From: Owenia fusiformis
Taxonomy: Eukaryota; Annelida; Polychaeta; Sabellida; Oweniidae
Reading direction: 5' to 3'
DNA length: 64,000 nucleotides
Assembly: GCA_903813345.2 (NCBI GenBank)
Contig: CAIIXF020000010.1
Location: 25,566,425-25,630,424 of the forward strand
Shown: positions 1 through 11,511 of the stretch, in pieces
How the letters are laid out: each line of letters begins with the position of its first letter
Position numbering within the stretch: position 1 is the stretch's first letter
Notes under the pieces: model-generated
Database searches by the model: none
Seen by the model: only the letters and a program-made list of their open reading frames with translations
What the model was told of the DNA's origin: nothing
Position numbers and translations under genes: made by a program

Positions 1-481
1 GTCAAATCAAGTGGCTCTGATTTAGGAAAAAACGATCTTCCTAAAAATAAACATGGCAGAGCAGGGGTGAGTTTATTTCTTTAAATTATACCCTTTCTTG
101 GCCACCTGACATGTTCAAACTCGGTACATTGATCCAAGACATATCCACCTCTCTATATATAATATTGTAACGATTAATACTAAGAAACGAAATGAATACG
201 AATTGAAATAATATATTTTTGTAAATAACCGCAATATTTTTTTTTTATTTTTTTCGAAAAAATGGTAGATACTCTGTTTCAAATGCATTGATATTTGGCG
301 ATATGATAGTTTATGAACCAGGGAATGTCATATCACCATTATTTTTCTAATACAAGAAGTAATTTACGTCCCTGAGACGAGATTAGATTTATTTTCTGGA
401 AAAAACGCGGCTCTGATTCCCACAGAATATATGGAAAATACGTGGAATGGATGTCTAATTGATCACTTGTTTACTTTCAGG

Positions 482-601
482 TGTGTAGGCTTTCAATGCT
501 ACCATTGTGACGGGAAAACGAAACAATTTAATGCAATAATACAACACTTGATTTTAAAACATCCTGAAAATGAAATGAAAATCAGAAAATTATTAATGTG
601 A
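482..601 (+). pseudogene. C2H2-like zinc-finger exon of a transposon gene
   Basis: A strong splice acceptor (TTTACTTTCAG) ends at 480. The following frame reads about 40 codons to a TGA at 599-601. It contains CYHC, then 12 residues, then H-x4-H (QHLILKH), which is a C2H2 zinc-finger spacing, followed by a charged tail. Such fingers are common in DNA-transposon proteins. It lies inside the 1-5337 element and precedes the split ORF at 650. I could not find a donor/acceptor pair joining it in frame to that ORF, so the gene is probably decayed or incompletely recognised. Confidence 0.4.
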
Positions 602-913
602 ATGGAACGATTAAATTGATAACAAAAAATTTCTCAGATGTGATTCCCAGTGAGATCGAAGCCAGTGGCAAAAAATAGTGATTCAGGATCAGGACTCCAT
701 GACAATATCAATAGCCCAGTGCAGTACTTGGACAGTGATGTTCCCCATGTATCTAAATGCTCAAAATTAGATATTGACAGTAACAATGAAATGAAATGTC
801 GTACAACAATGGATAATAACATTGAAAAAGAAAATGAAATTGAAAATAAAATTGAAAATGAAACCACCAATGAAATCACCAATGAAATGAATGATATAAT
901 AAATTCGTAAAGG

Positions 914-943
914 CTAGAGTACCGACAATTGTCGGTACTCTAG
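914..943. repeat. Perfect 30-bp palindrome at element end
   Basis: This is a perfect palindrome centred on CCGACAATTGTCGG, extended by CTAGAGTA on the left and its complement on the right. The 14-bp core recurs exactly at 2335-2348, 3377-3390, 3426-3439 and 3474-3487, with degenerate versions near 970 and 2382. All copies lie inside the 906-3503 element, so they are probably terminal or subterminal transposase-binding repeats. Confidence 0.8.
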
Positions 944-2213
944 ACTCTGAGGTGGTGGCACGCTAGAGGACCGACACATAAATTGTCGGTACGGGAGATA
1001 TGATGTGTTTACACGCTAGAGGACCGACAAATATTGATTTTCGAATTTTCTGGCGCATGCGCAATGCGCGGGGGGATATTTCAGATATCATACGGATATT
1101 TTGGGAACAAGTGCAAAACCCGGGGAGGGCATTACCAAACCCAGTCAAAAAATGGTAGCCCGGGAACAGGGAATGGTAGTAAACGTTGAAAACCCAATAT
1201 AAAAAACATGAACAAGTAAGACGTTAGAAAGCTATTAATGCAGAGTAAACGGCTATACATATTCTAAACAGACAGGATATTACTCCTGAGTCGATCAGGC
1301 GTAGAAACGGGCGTTTGCTACCCATTAGATAGAAGAAAATAGCTAGAATGTTTTTTATTTGAAGCTTATGGTATGAGGTTCCATATCCATCCGCCAAAAG
1401 GTATGACCCCTATATAGTCCATTTAAAAACCAGTGGTATCGTTCTAAATAACCCATAGTTGGCTTCTAGGGTACCTAGTATGCCACTATTTGGTATCAAA
1501 ATAAAGAGGAGTTCAACTTTCATTTGAATTACGAAAATAGCGATGTAGGTCAAAATAGTTCCGAACGTGAGCATGTTTACTACGCGTTTGCCCGTCATAT
1601 CAGAATTGAGGAAGTGGTAGCAAACGTGAGTTACAATAAACGGACGCTGATATCTCAAAAAGTAACCCGACTCCCTATAATTTGATGTAGGTCAATCGAA
1701 CCCCTATTATATATGGACAGGTGCATTTTGATATATAACACTATGGGGGGTAAGCGTTTCATAGTTGGTCACGAACGCCATATGTGCAAAGTATTGTTAT
1801 GAATTTTCGAATTTGGTGTTGGATTACGGTACTCATACCTTATAGCACAATTTTTGATGGAAGTTGCATTTGGCTCCCTTAGTTAATGGCCACGATTCCA
1901 TCTCGCATGAGAGAGCTACCAAACGCAAAGTAAACAGTGATATATTCCAAATGAGATATTTCTCCTGTGCCATGGCGTAGTAAGGGTAGAGAGCGACGGG
2001 GGCGAAAGCATCCCCTCCCCTAACTGTATATATCGACCCATTAGATAGAACAAGAAAAGAGCTTTAAAATGTTTTTTAATTGAACCTTGTAGGACAATTT
2101 TGATGGAAGTTGAATCAATTTTTGTCGAAATAAATTATGGCTCAATACAAGTTAATGCCTGTGCGATTCCATACTGCAAAAGAAGCACTATGCCCCCCCC
2201 CCTCAAAAGAAAA

Positions 2214-2286
2214 AAGCAGGTCCTGCCGGGATTCGAACTCGGGACCGAGTGTGTTCGAGTCGTGCTCGCTAACCACGAGGCTACCA
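2214..2286 (-). tRNA. Degenerate tRNA-Val(AAC)-like sequence
   Basis: Read on the minus strand, the stretch has an A-box-like TGGTTAGCGAGCA and a B-box-like AGTTCGAATCC. A T-arm loop TTCGAAT sits between near-complementary stems, and an anticodon-like loop CGAACAC reads as AAC. A run of T (TTTTTT) follows shortly after, as expected for a Pol III terminator. The base before the anticodon is G rather than T, the anticodon stem has a mismatch, and the 5' side contains a short tandem duplication (CCTCGTGGT). It is therefore likely a tRNA-derived relic or SINE head rather than a working tRNA. It lies inside the 906-3503 transposon. Confidence 0.4.
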
Positions 2287-4006
2287 CGAGGCTGCTAGTA
2301 AAAGTAGTCGATTTATTTAGGTGACGATAGAGTGCCGACAATTGTCGGTACCCTAGCAAATACCCCTGGACAGTCTCCAGTACCGACAATTGTCTGACGT
2401 GTCGCAAAAAGGTGGCGCATTTGTTTTTTAAGGGTATCGCGTGAATGTAACTTTGATTCCCCGGATTATAAGATAATATTCTAATTAAAGTTATATATCA
2501 TTTTAAAGCTGTTTCGATGAAGATTTTAGATCAACTACACTCCGTTCACATTTTTTGCGCGTTCGTTTTTAAAAAAGAGTTTTTTACCAAAACATCTGGC
2601 AAATATCCCATGTTGACACGTTACATTTTGAATTATTTTTCGTCTTTAAACGCTCATAACTCAAACAATTTATGACTATTATACTTATTTTTCGTCTTGA
2701 TAAAGGTAGATGGAAGTTTTATTTCAAAGGATGAATTTTAGTAAGCGTCCCATATTGTGACGTCATAGAGTCTGAAAAATAGAATCTGTTGACAGCGACC
2801 TTTTTTGCTCATTTTTTGGTACCTTCAACTTTTCAGGTGTACATTAAACAAAAAATACGAGATCAATTTTTAATAAATCATACATGATTATTTTGCTCCT
2901 AAACTCTAGTTTATTAACAAATAGTTGATTTTGTTCACAAAAGTATGTGTTTTCTGTTGTATGTGGAAAAGTGGAGGACGAAAGGTTTTCAAAATTCATT
3001 AAAATAGGGCTAATTTACGCCATTCGCCTATTTTCAAGCACAGCAACACGTATATTTATTTCACCTAAAATATCAATTGATTCGTGTTTTATGATGCTCC
3101 TAGCCCATTAACGATATATATATGATATCAGAGTTACTCGTCTAAAATGTTTTGAGATATAGAGGTAAATGTGGAGGACGAAAGGATTTTCATTTGTGTA
3201 CATTTTTCTCAAAAACGTCACATTCTATCATGTTAAAAGCGAGGATCCTATGGATTACGCCACAAAATGTGTAACAATGCGTGCGCGAGCTTTTTGCGAC
3301 TCTAAAAGTAAAAGTAGTCGATTTATTTATGAAATTGTCGGCTCTCTAGCAAAAACACGTAGTAGCCACTTGCGTACCGACAATTGTCGGTTCTCTATCT
3401 GGCACTACTAGGTGACGATAGAGTGCCGACAATTGTCGGTACCCTAGCAAATACCCCTGGACAGTCTCCAGTACCGACAATTGTCGGTCCTGGAGCCACT
3501 CCGTAATAAATTTGAAATCTTGTCACAGCAATGAAGCACACAGTTCCACAGATGGCAATGCAACGATACAGATGATAGATGAAAATATTGAAGATCTAAT
3601 AAATGAGTTCACCAGTGTGTTACCTGATGTCATTCAACGACTTGCCGACGATGGATCTAAACGCACAATACTTAATTTTTTCAATCTGGTTAAGAATAAC
3701 TCAGCTTCTCAGGCTAAACAAAAGATACAGTAAGGCAAATGATTTGTTCTATAGTAAATGTCCAAGACGATTTACTAAAATAGTGGACATAAACATAATT
3801 CCCATTCATGTGCAATGGCAGTGTAAATAAAGGGGTTGTTTTGACATCCAGATCTTTGGACTTTGCGTTGACAACGGGCATCGTACGTCTAACAAGCTGC
3901 ATGTATCTTAGACTCTTATTTCATCCAAAGGCCACTTCCACATGACTTGATGTAATATAAAGATATTTTCGACGCTTCATAACGGCGATTTTCATAGGAC
4001 ATGACT

Positions 4007-4837
4007 CACAGGCTGGTATCGAAAGATTTGTCCGCTGTGACGGAGCATGCTATTTTTCATAAAAACACTAAGAATATTTCACGATTTATTTTTTAACTCA
4101 CATGTTTCGTTATACCATACAGAATTACTTACTCCATGCAATGGATATATCATTTGCGAGTAACTTTTACTTCTGTTTGAAGTCCAATTACGCTGGGAAG
4201 AAAAGCTATTGAAAATGGCGCCGGAGTATCATACTTCAAAATGTACCATTTCTTGTTTAACTTTCTAATGGCACGATATAGTGACACGATAATATTTACA
4301 CATGGTTTCAGCATAACTATGAAGGTATAAATGAGATGTTGATGTATTTGGTCTTTTTAATTCTTTTATAAAAAATAATGTTTAATTTTTCTGTCCGCTG
4401 TGACGGAGCAGTTGCAAATGTGAACTGTGAAAATGCTCCGTCACAGCGGACAAAAAATATTAATATTATTTTTTATAAAAAAATTAAAAAGACCCAATGC
4501 ATTAATATTTCATTAATACATTCAGAGTTATGGTGAAAACATATGTTAATATTATCGTGTCACTATATCATGCCATTAAAAAATTAAAAGAGAAATGGTA
4601 CATTTTAGAGTTTGATACTCTGGCGCCGTTTTCAATAGATTTTACTCCTAGCGTTATTGGACTTCAAACAGAAGTGAAGGTTACACGCAAATGATATATC
4701 CATTGCATGGAGTAAGTAATTATCTTTGATATAACGAAACATATGAGTTAAAAAATAAATCGTGAAGCATTCTTAGTGTTTTTATGAAAAATAGCATGCT
4801 CCGTCACAGCGGACAAATCTTTCGATACCAGCCTGTG
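4007..4837. mobile_element. Foldback transposon with CAC ends and 5-bp target duplication TGACT
   Basis: The whole 831-bp element is a long imperfect palindrome with arms of roughly 380-400 bp. The centre lies near 4391-4453, where GTCCGCTGTGACGGAGC is repeated in inverse. The ends read CACAGGCTGGTATCGAAAG and its complement. TGACT is present directly outside both (4002-4006 and 4838-4842). It encodes no protein. Its terminus resembles those of the elements at 18204-20311 and 59980-63986, which suggests one superfamily. It lies inside the 1-5337 element. Confidence 0.8.
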
Positions 4838-5357
4838 TGACTGGAAAACGTTAAATTAATGAAACTAAATCAGGTATAGAAAGCCGCGTTTTATCACAAA
4901 TCACCATCGCAAATCAATAACCGCTTATTTTCTCAAATGTTCGTCGTCGGGAGTAAACAATAGGCATCACATCAAATTGAAATAACTGTCGATGCTGTAA
5001 ATGCACATATGAAAAGAAACATACAATCTCGGTGTGCATGAACGTTTATATGCATCATTGATCATCAATGAAAGATATTTTGACAATATAAAATCGTAAT
5101 TTTTAGCGGGAGATATAATTCTCAACTTTAATTTACACTCCAGCCACTAATGCGCGTTCCATTCAATTTAAAACACACGAACTGAGTAGTTTAAGATGTA
5201 CCACTTGAACATAATACAAAATTGTATATGATTCTCCTCTTTGTCCACAAGAATTTAACCTTACAAAAATTGGGGTACAAAAATTATTAATTTTTAGGAA
5301 GATCGTTTTTTCCTAAATCAGAGCCACTTGTTTTGACCTTATCACTTCGTCCAGGGT

Positions 5358-5470
5358 GAATATATTTAATTATGAATTTCATCCTGAAAACATGCATAAG
5401 AGTTGGTTTTAGTATATTTCAACGTGAATATGAACATAAATACTGATATAATAAAAACATTCATTAATAA
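5358..5470 (+). repeat. Left copy of direct repeat flanking the 5.5-11.5 kb array
   Basis: This stretch, with AAAACATGCATAA and CAACGTGAATATGAACATAAA, recurs in the same orientation at 11917-12037 with a few differences. The two copies bracket the large repeat array and the exon copy at 11.5 kb. They may be parts of one older dispersed repeat that was split. Confidence 0.6.
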
Positions 5471-8400
5471 TAATAACTAGACTTTGGAAATTGAACAAGT
5501 TCAATTTCAGACTCCAGATTAAGACCTTTTTTAGCCGAGTCATCCAGAATAAGCTGAGTCATCCAAAAAAAAGATGGATGAATAAAATAGGAAGGTAGGA
5601 TAGGATAGAATAGGAAGGAACGATAGGATAGAATAAGAAAGAAGGATAGGATAGAATAAGAAGAAAGGATTTGATAGGATAGGATAGGAAGGAAAAGATA
5701 CGAAGGAAGGATAGATAGGAAGGATAGGATAGGATCAGATAGGAAGGATGGATGAATTTTTCAATATATATATATCTTTTTTTCCCATTGACTTAACATG
5801 TCAACGCCATAACTTCTGAACCGGAAGTCAGATCGAAATTTGGTTTGCAGATTCGGATTCCTGAAAAAATTCTAACCCTAATTGATAACTCATACCTTGA
5901 ATTTGGAGAACTTTTTATTTTGACATACTTTCTGGACGCCATATTTCAAAATCGGTAAGAGTAATCAAAAAATGGATGGCATATATATGAAAGGGCTGTT
6001 TCTAAGCTACATGATGAAAAAAAGATGAAGACGTTTCGATAAATAACGATGAAGATAATAGACAGAAGGTTAAAAATGTAAGATTTGACCCAGTTCTAGG
6101 ATAGGATAGGATATAGAATAGGAAGGAAAGATAGGATAGGAAGGAAAGGATAGGAAGGAAGGATAGATAGGAAGGATATGATCAGACAGGATAGGAAGGA
6201 AGGATGGATGATTTTTTCTATATTTTCTTCGCTACTCTTGACTTTCTATAAGGATATCATCAGATCGATTTTTCTTGAAATTTCAAAACGCCATAACTTT
6301 CGAACCGGAAGTCGGATCGAAATTTGGTTTGCAGATTCGGATTCCTGAGTAAATTCTACTTTTAATTCATAACTCAGATGTTAAATTTGGAGAACTCGTT
6401 ATTTTGACCTACTTTCTGGACGCCATATTTCAAAATCGGTAAGCGTAATCAAAAATCTAATGTCATATCTTTGCTTTGGCTTTTTCTAAGCTACATGATG
6501 AAAAAAAGATTTAGGAGTTACGATAAACAACGACGAAGATAAATGACAAAATGTTGAAAATGTAAGATTTGACCTAGTTCTTGACCTTTGACCTAGATAA
6601 AAATTTGACCCAATTTCCGAGGAACTAGATACTGGACATAAATTGACTGAATAATGATCTTTATTGGAAACCTTATGGTTATCGAGAAAACTGGGAAAGA
6701 ATAATAACTAGACTTTGGAAATTGAACGAAGTTCAATTTCAGACTCCAGATTTAGACCATTTTTAGCTGAGTCATCCAGAATAAGCTGAGTCATCCAGAA
6801 AAAGATGGATGAATTAAATAGGAAGGTAGGATAGGATAAAATAGGAAGGAACGATAGGATAGAATAAGAAAGAAGGATAGGATAGAACAGAATAAGAAGA
6901 AAGGATATGATAGGAGAGGATAGGAAGGAAAAGATACGAAGGAAGGATAGATAGGAAGGATAGGATAGGATAAGATCAGATAGGAAGGATGGATAAATTT
7001 TTCAATATTTTCGACTTATCTACTCTTGACTTTCTATCAGGATACCATCAGATCGATTTTCCGAAATTGAGCTTTCAAAATGCCATAACTTTCGAACCGG
7101 AAGTCGGATCGAAATTTGGTTTGCAGACTCGGATTCCTGAGAAAATTCTACTCTTAATTCATAACTCATATGTTAAATTTGGAGAACTTTTTATTTTGAC
7201 CTACTTTTCGGACACCATATCTCAAAAGTGGGTCGAAATACTTTCTGACTGCAAAGGTTCACACTATTAGCACACTCTTTCCTACCTGTATACAAAATTT
7301 TGAAGCAAATCATTTAAACATAGTGTCAGAATCGCAAAAATAAGGACAAACTATGAATTCGACCTCGATTTTGACCTAGGGATTTTGGTGTCCAAATTTT
7401 GAAGTTAGGTAGCCTTCGAGGTCCCCTTCTTTCATAGGCTTTCATTATTTTAAGCTTTACTTAGTCCATATCTCGTATTTGACACTTAAAAAAAATCTTT
7501 TTTCCCATAAACATAACATGGGGCACCAAATTTAGCGATTTTTGAGCTTTCAAAATGTCATAACTTCTGAACCGGAAGTCGGATCGAAATTTGATTTGCA
7601 GATTCGGATTCCTGAGAAAATTCTATACTTAATTCATAACTCAAACGTTAAATTTGATGATTTTTTATTTTGACCTACTTTTCGGACACCATATCTCAAA
7701 AGTGGGTCAAAATACTTTCTGACGGCAAAAGGCTAACACTATTAGCACACTCTTGGCTACATGTATACAAAATTTCAAAGAATATAATTAATCTGTAGTG
7801 TCAGAATCGCAAAAATAAGGAAAAACTTTGAATTTGACCTAGATTTTGACCTAGGCATTTTGGTGTCCAAATTTTTATGAAAAGAAGGTTTTGAGGTCCC
7901 TTTCTTTTATGGACTTCCATTATGTTTAGCTGTGCTAAGTCTACATCTCGTATTTTACACTTCAAAAAAAAATTTTTTCCCATTGAATTAACATGGGGCA
8001 CCAAAATTAGCGATTTTTGAATTTTCAAAATGCCATAACTTCTGAACCGGAAGTCTGATCGAAATTTGGTTTTCAGATTCGGAATCCTGAGAAAATTTCC
8101 TATAAGATTGATATCCTGGACATTGGATTCGGAGAACCGAATTTTTGGACCTCGTTTTCGGACACTGATATCTCAAAATCGGTTTGAGATACCAAAAAAC
8201 TAAATCACCCTAGGTTTTCTACTTTTTTATGAGGAACACAATGAAAAAAACCTGGATCAAAAATATTGAAGGACGACTGAGAAAATCGAAAAAAGTGACA
8301 AAGTACTGGATTTGACCTAGTTCTTGACTTTTGACCTAGATAAAAATTTGACCCAATTTCCCACCAACTAGATACTGAACCTAAATAAACTGTATTATGG

Positions 8401-11297
8401 TTCTTACTGGATACCTCATAGTTACTGAAAAAACTCCCAAAGAATAATAACTAGATTTTGGAAATTGAACGAAGTTCAATTTCAGACTCCAGATCTAGAC
8501 TTTTTTTAGCCGAGTCATCCAGAATAAGCCGAGTCATCCAGAATAAGCTGAGTCATCCAGAAAAAGATGGATAAATAAAATAGGAAGGTAGGATAGGATA
8601 GAATAGGAAAGAACGATAGGATAGAATAAGAAAGAAGGATAAGATAGAATAGAATAGAATAGAAGGAAAGGATAGGATAGGAAGGATAGGAAGGAAAAGA
8701 TACGAAGGAAGGATAGATAGGAAGGATAGGATAGGATCAGATAGGAAGGATGGATGAATTTTTCAATATTTTCTTCTCTACTCTTGACTTTCTATCAGGA
8801 TACCATCAGATCAATTTTTCTCGAAATTTCAAAACGCCATAACTTCCGGACCGGAAGTCGGATCGAAATTTGGTTTGCAGATTCGGATTTCTGGCAAAAT
8901 TCTACCCCTAATTCATAACTCATACGTTTAATTTGGAGATTTTTTATTTTGACCTACTTTTCGGACACGCCATAACTTCCGAACCGGAAGTCGGATCGAA
9001 ATTTGGTTTGCAGATTCGGATTCCTGGGAAAATTCTATACTTAATTCATAACTCAAATGTTAAATTTGGAGAATTTTTTATTTTGACCTACTTTTCGGAC
9101 ACCATATCTCAAAAGTGGGTCAAAATACTTTCTGACGGCAAAAGGCTAACACTATTAGCACACTCTTGGCTACATGTATACAAAATTTCGAAGAATATAA
9201 TTAATCTGTAGTGTCAGAATCGCAAAAATAAGGAAAAACTTTGAATTTGACCTAGATTTTGACCTAGGCATTTTGGTGTCCAAATTTTTATGAAAAGAAG
9301 GTTTTGAGGTCCCTTTCTTCTATGGGCTTCCATTATGTTTAGCTGTGCTTAGTCTATATCTCGTATTTTACACTTCAAAAAAATATTTTTTCCCATTGAA
9401 TTAACATGGGGCACCAAATTTAGCGATTTTTGAATTTTCAAAACGCCATTACTTCTAAACCGAAAGTCAGATCGAAATTTGGTTTTCAGATTCATAATCC
9501 TGAGAAAATTTCCTATAAGACTGATATCCTGGACATTGGATTCGGATAACTTTTTTTTGGACCTCGTTTTCGGACACTGCTATCTCGAAATCGGTTTGAG
9601 ATACCAAAAAACTAAATCGACCCTAGATTTTCTACTTTTTTATGAGGAACACAATGAAAAAAAAACAGATCCAAAATATTGAAGGACGACCGAGAAAATC
9701 GAAAAAAGTGACAAAGTACTGGATTTGACCTAGTTCTTGACCTTTGACCTAAATAAAAAATTGACCCAATTTCCCACCAACTAGATACTGAACCTAAATA
9801 AACTGTATTATGGTCCTTACTGGATACCTCATAGTTATTGAAAAAACTCCTAAAGAATAATAAGAATAAGAATAACTAGATTTTGGAAATTGAACGAAGT
9901 TCAATTTCAGACTCCAGATCTAGACTTTTTTTAGCTGAGTCATCCAGAATAAGCCGAGTCATCCAGAATAAGCTGAGTCATCTACAAAGAGATGGATAAA
10001 TAAAATAGGAAGGTAGGATAGGATAGAATAGGAAAGAACGATAGGATAGAATAAGAAAGAAGGATAGGATAGAATAGAATAGGAGGAAAGGATAGGATAG
10101 GATAGGAAGGATAGGAAGGAAAAGATACGAAGAAAAGATAGAAAAGATACGAAGAAAGGATAGAAAGGAAGGATAGGATAAGATCAGATAGGAAGGATGG
10201 ATGAATTTTTCAACATTTTCTTCTCTACTCTTGACTTTCTATCAGGATACCATCAGATCGATTTTCCGAAATTTCAAAACGCCATAACTTCCGAACCGGA
10301 AGTCGGATCGAAATTCGATTGAAAGATTCGGATTCCTGACAAAATTCTACCCCTAATTCATAACTCATACGTTAAATTTGGAGATTTTTTATTTTGACCT
10401 ACTTTTCGGACACGCCATAACTTCCGAACCGGAAGTCGGATCGAAATTTGGTTTGCAGATTCGGATTCCTGACAGAATTCTCTCTTAATTCATAACTCAT
10501 ATATTAAATTTTGGAGAACTTTTTATTTTGACCTACTTTTCGGACACCATATCTCAAAAGTGGGTCAAAATACTTTCTGACGGCAAAAGGCTAACACTAT
10601 TAGCATATTCTTGGCTACATGTATACACAATTTCGAAGAATATAATTGGAGTGTAGTGTCAGAATCGAAAAAATAAGGAAAACCTATGAATTTGACCTAG
10701 ATTTTGACCTAGGCATTTCGGTGTCCAAATTTTAAAGCTAGATGGCTTTTGAGGTCCCCTTCTTTTAAAGGCTTTGATTATATGAAGCTGAACTCAGTCT
10801 TTTTTCCATATTTTTCACTTCAAAAAAATATTTTTTCCCATTGACTTAACATTAGCACCAAATTTAGCGATTTTTGAGTTTTCAAAACGCCATAACTTCC
10901 GAACCGGAAGTCGGATCGAAATTTCGTTTTCAGATTCGGAATCCTGATAAAATTTCCTATAAGTCTAATATCCTGGACATTTGATTCGGAGAACTTTTTT
11001 TTGGACCTCGTTTTCGGACACTGATATCTCGAAATCGGTTTGAGATATCAAAAAACTAAATCGACCCTAGGTTTCCTAGTTTTTTATAAGGAACACAATG
11101 AAAAAAACCCGGATCGAAAATATTGAAGGACGACCAAGAAAATCGAAAAAAGTGACAAAGTACTGGATTTGACCTAGTTCTTGACCTTTGACCTAGATAA
11201 AAATTTGACCCAATTTCCCACCAACTAGAGACTGAACCTAAATAAACTGTATTATGGTACTTACTGGATACCTCATAGTTATTGAAAAAACTCCGAA
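5471..11297 (+). repeat. Four direct copies of a 1.2-1.7 kb composite repeat
   Basis: Units begin near 5471, 6711, 8443 and 9870 and are about 1.24, 1.73, 1.43 and 1.43 kb long. Each starts with a hairpin (GAAATTGAAC, 3-base loop, GTTCAATTTC) followed by CAGACTCCAGAT. A purine microsatellite of GGATA/GGAA words comes next. One or more copies follow of a block containing GCCATAACTT, CGAACCGGAAGTCGGATCG and GGTTTGCAGATTCGG. Each unit ends with a TGACCT-rich stretch. Short ORFs here are accidental. No transposase or RT is present, so it is best called a satellite-like or non-autonomous repeat cluster. Confidence 0.8.
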
Positions 11298-11330
11298 AGA
11301 ATAATAAGAATAAGAATAAGAAGAATAAGA

Positions 11331-11490
11331 ATACTGGCAAAAACAATAGACTCCAGATTGACATCTGGAGTCTAATAAGAATAAGAATACTGGCAAAAAC
11401 AATAGACTCCAGATTTTCAATCTGGAGTCTAATAAAGAATAAGAATACTGGCAAAAACAATAGACTCCAGATTTTCAATCTGGAGTCTAA
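11331..11490 (+). repeat. Three tandem perfect hairpins
   Basis: Three units of about 57 bp each carry AATACTGGCAAAAACAAT followed by a hairpin with AGACTCCAGAT on one arm and its complement on the other, around a loop of 3-4 bases. The hairpins lie at 11348-11373, 11404-11430 and 11462-11488. The hairpin word CAGACTCCAGAT is also the head of each large unit at 5.5-9.9 kb, which links this mini-array to the big repeat. It sits directly beside the donor of the exon copy at 11512. Confidence 0.8.
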
Positions 11491-11511
11491 TAATATAGAC
11501 AATGTTTTTAC

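Larger units (their letters stand above)
906..3503. mobile_element. 2.6-kb DNA transposon, 9-bp target duplication TAATAAATT
   Basis: TAATAAATT occurs immediately outside both ends (897-905 and 3504-3512). The ends are imperfect inverted repeats: the left begins CGTAAAGGCTAGAG and the reverse complement of the right begins CGGAGTGGCTCCAG. Both then run into the same palindrome CCGACAATTGTCGG. The right-end module of about 90 bp is duplicated internally (2319-2395 against 3411-3487). No transposase ORF is seen, so the copy is non-autonomous. A 9-bp duplication would fit Mutator-like or Merlin-like elements, but that is inference only. The interior is otherwise AT-rich and without genes, apart from a tRNA-like sequence at 2214-2286. 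Confidence 0.8.
650..3733 (+). pseudogene. Transposon-borne ORF split by the 906-3503 insertion
   Basis: An open frame runs from about 650 to 905, and a second from 3513 to 3733. They are separated by the 906-3503 element plus one 9-bp target copy. The intervening 2607 bp is an exact multiple of three, and removing it puts both halves in one continuous frame of about 158 codons. The left half is low-complexity and Asn/Glu-rich (repeated NEI/ENE triplets). The right half looks like a folded acidic segment (DENIEDLINEF). No known domain is recognised. It was probably a protein of the outer 1-5337 element before the insertion inactivated it. Confidence 0.5.
1..5337. mobile_element. Outer inverted-repeat-bounded element, left end at or beyond window edge
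   Basis: Positions 1-49 and 5288-5337 form a nearly perfect inverted repeat of about 50 bp, which includes the stretch AGTGGCTCTGATTTAGG. This is the structure of a DNA transposon with terminal inverted repeats. The left terminus touches the window start, so its target duplication cannot be seen. Inside are a zinc-finger coding exon (482-601), a split ORF (650-905 and 3513-3733), and two later insertions (906-3503 and 4007-4837). Without those two the element would be roughly 1.9 kb. The stretches 50-480 and 4838-5287 are AT-rich with nothing else recognised. The superfamily is unknown. Confidence 0.65.

Noticed and set aside
6989-9211. Repeated short ORFs (QIDFPKLSFQNAITFEPEVG-like) in the 5.5-11 kb array
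   Set aside because: They recur only because the DNA repeat recurs, and are broken differently in each unit with no conserved frame.
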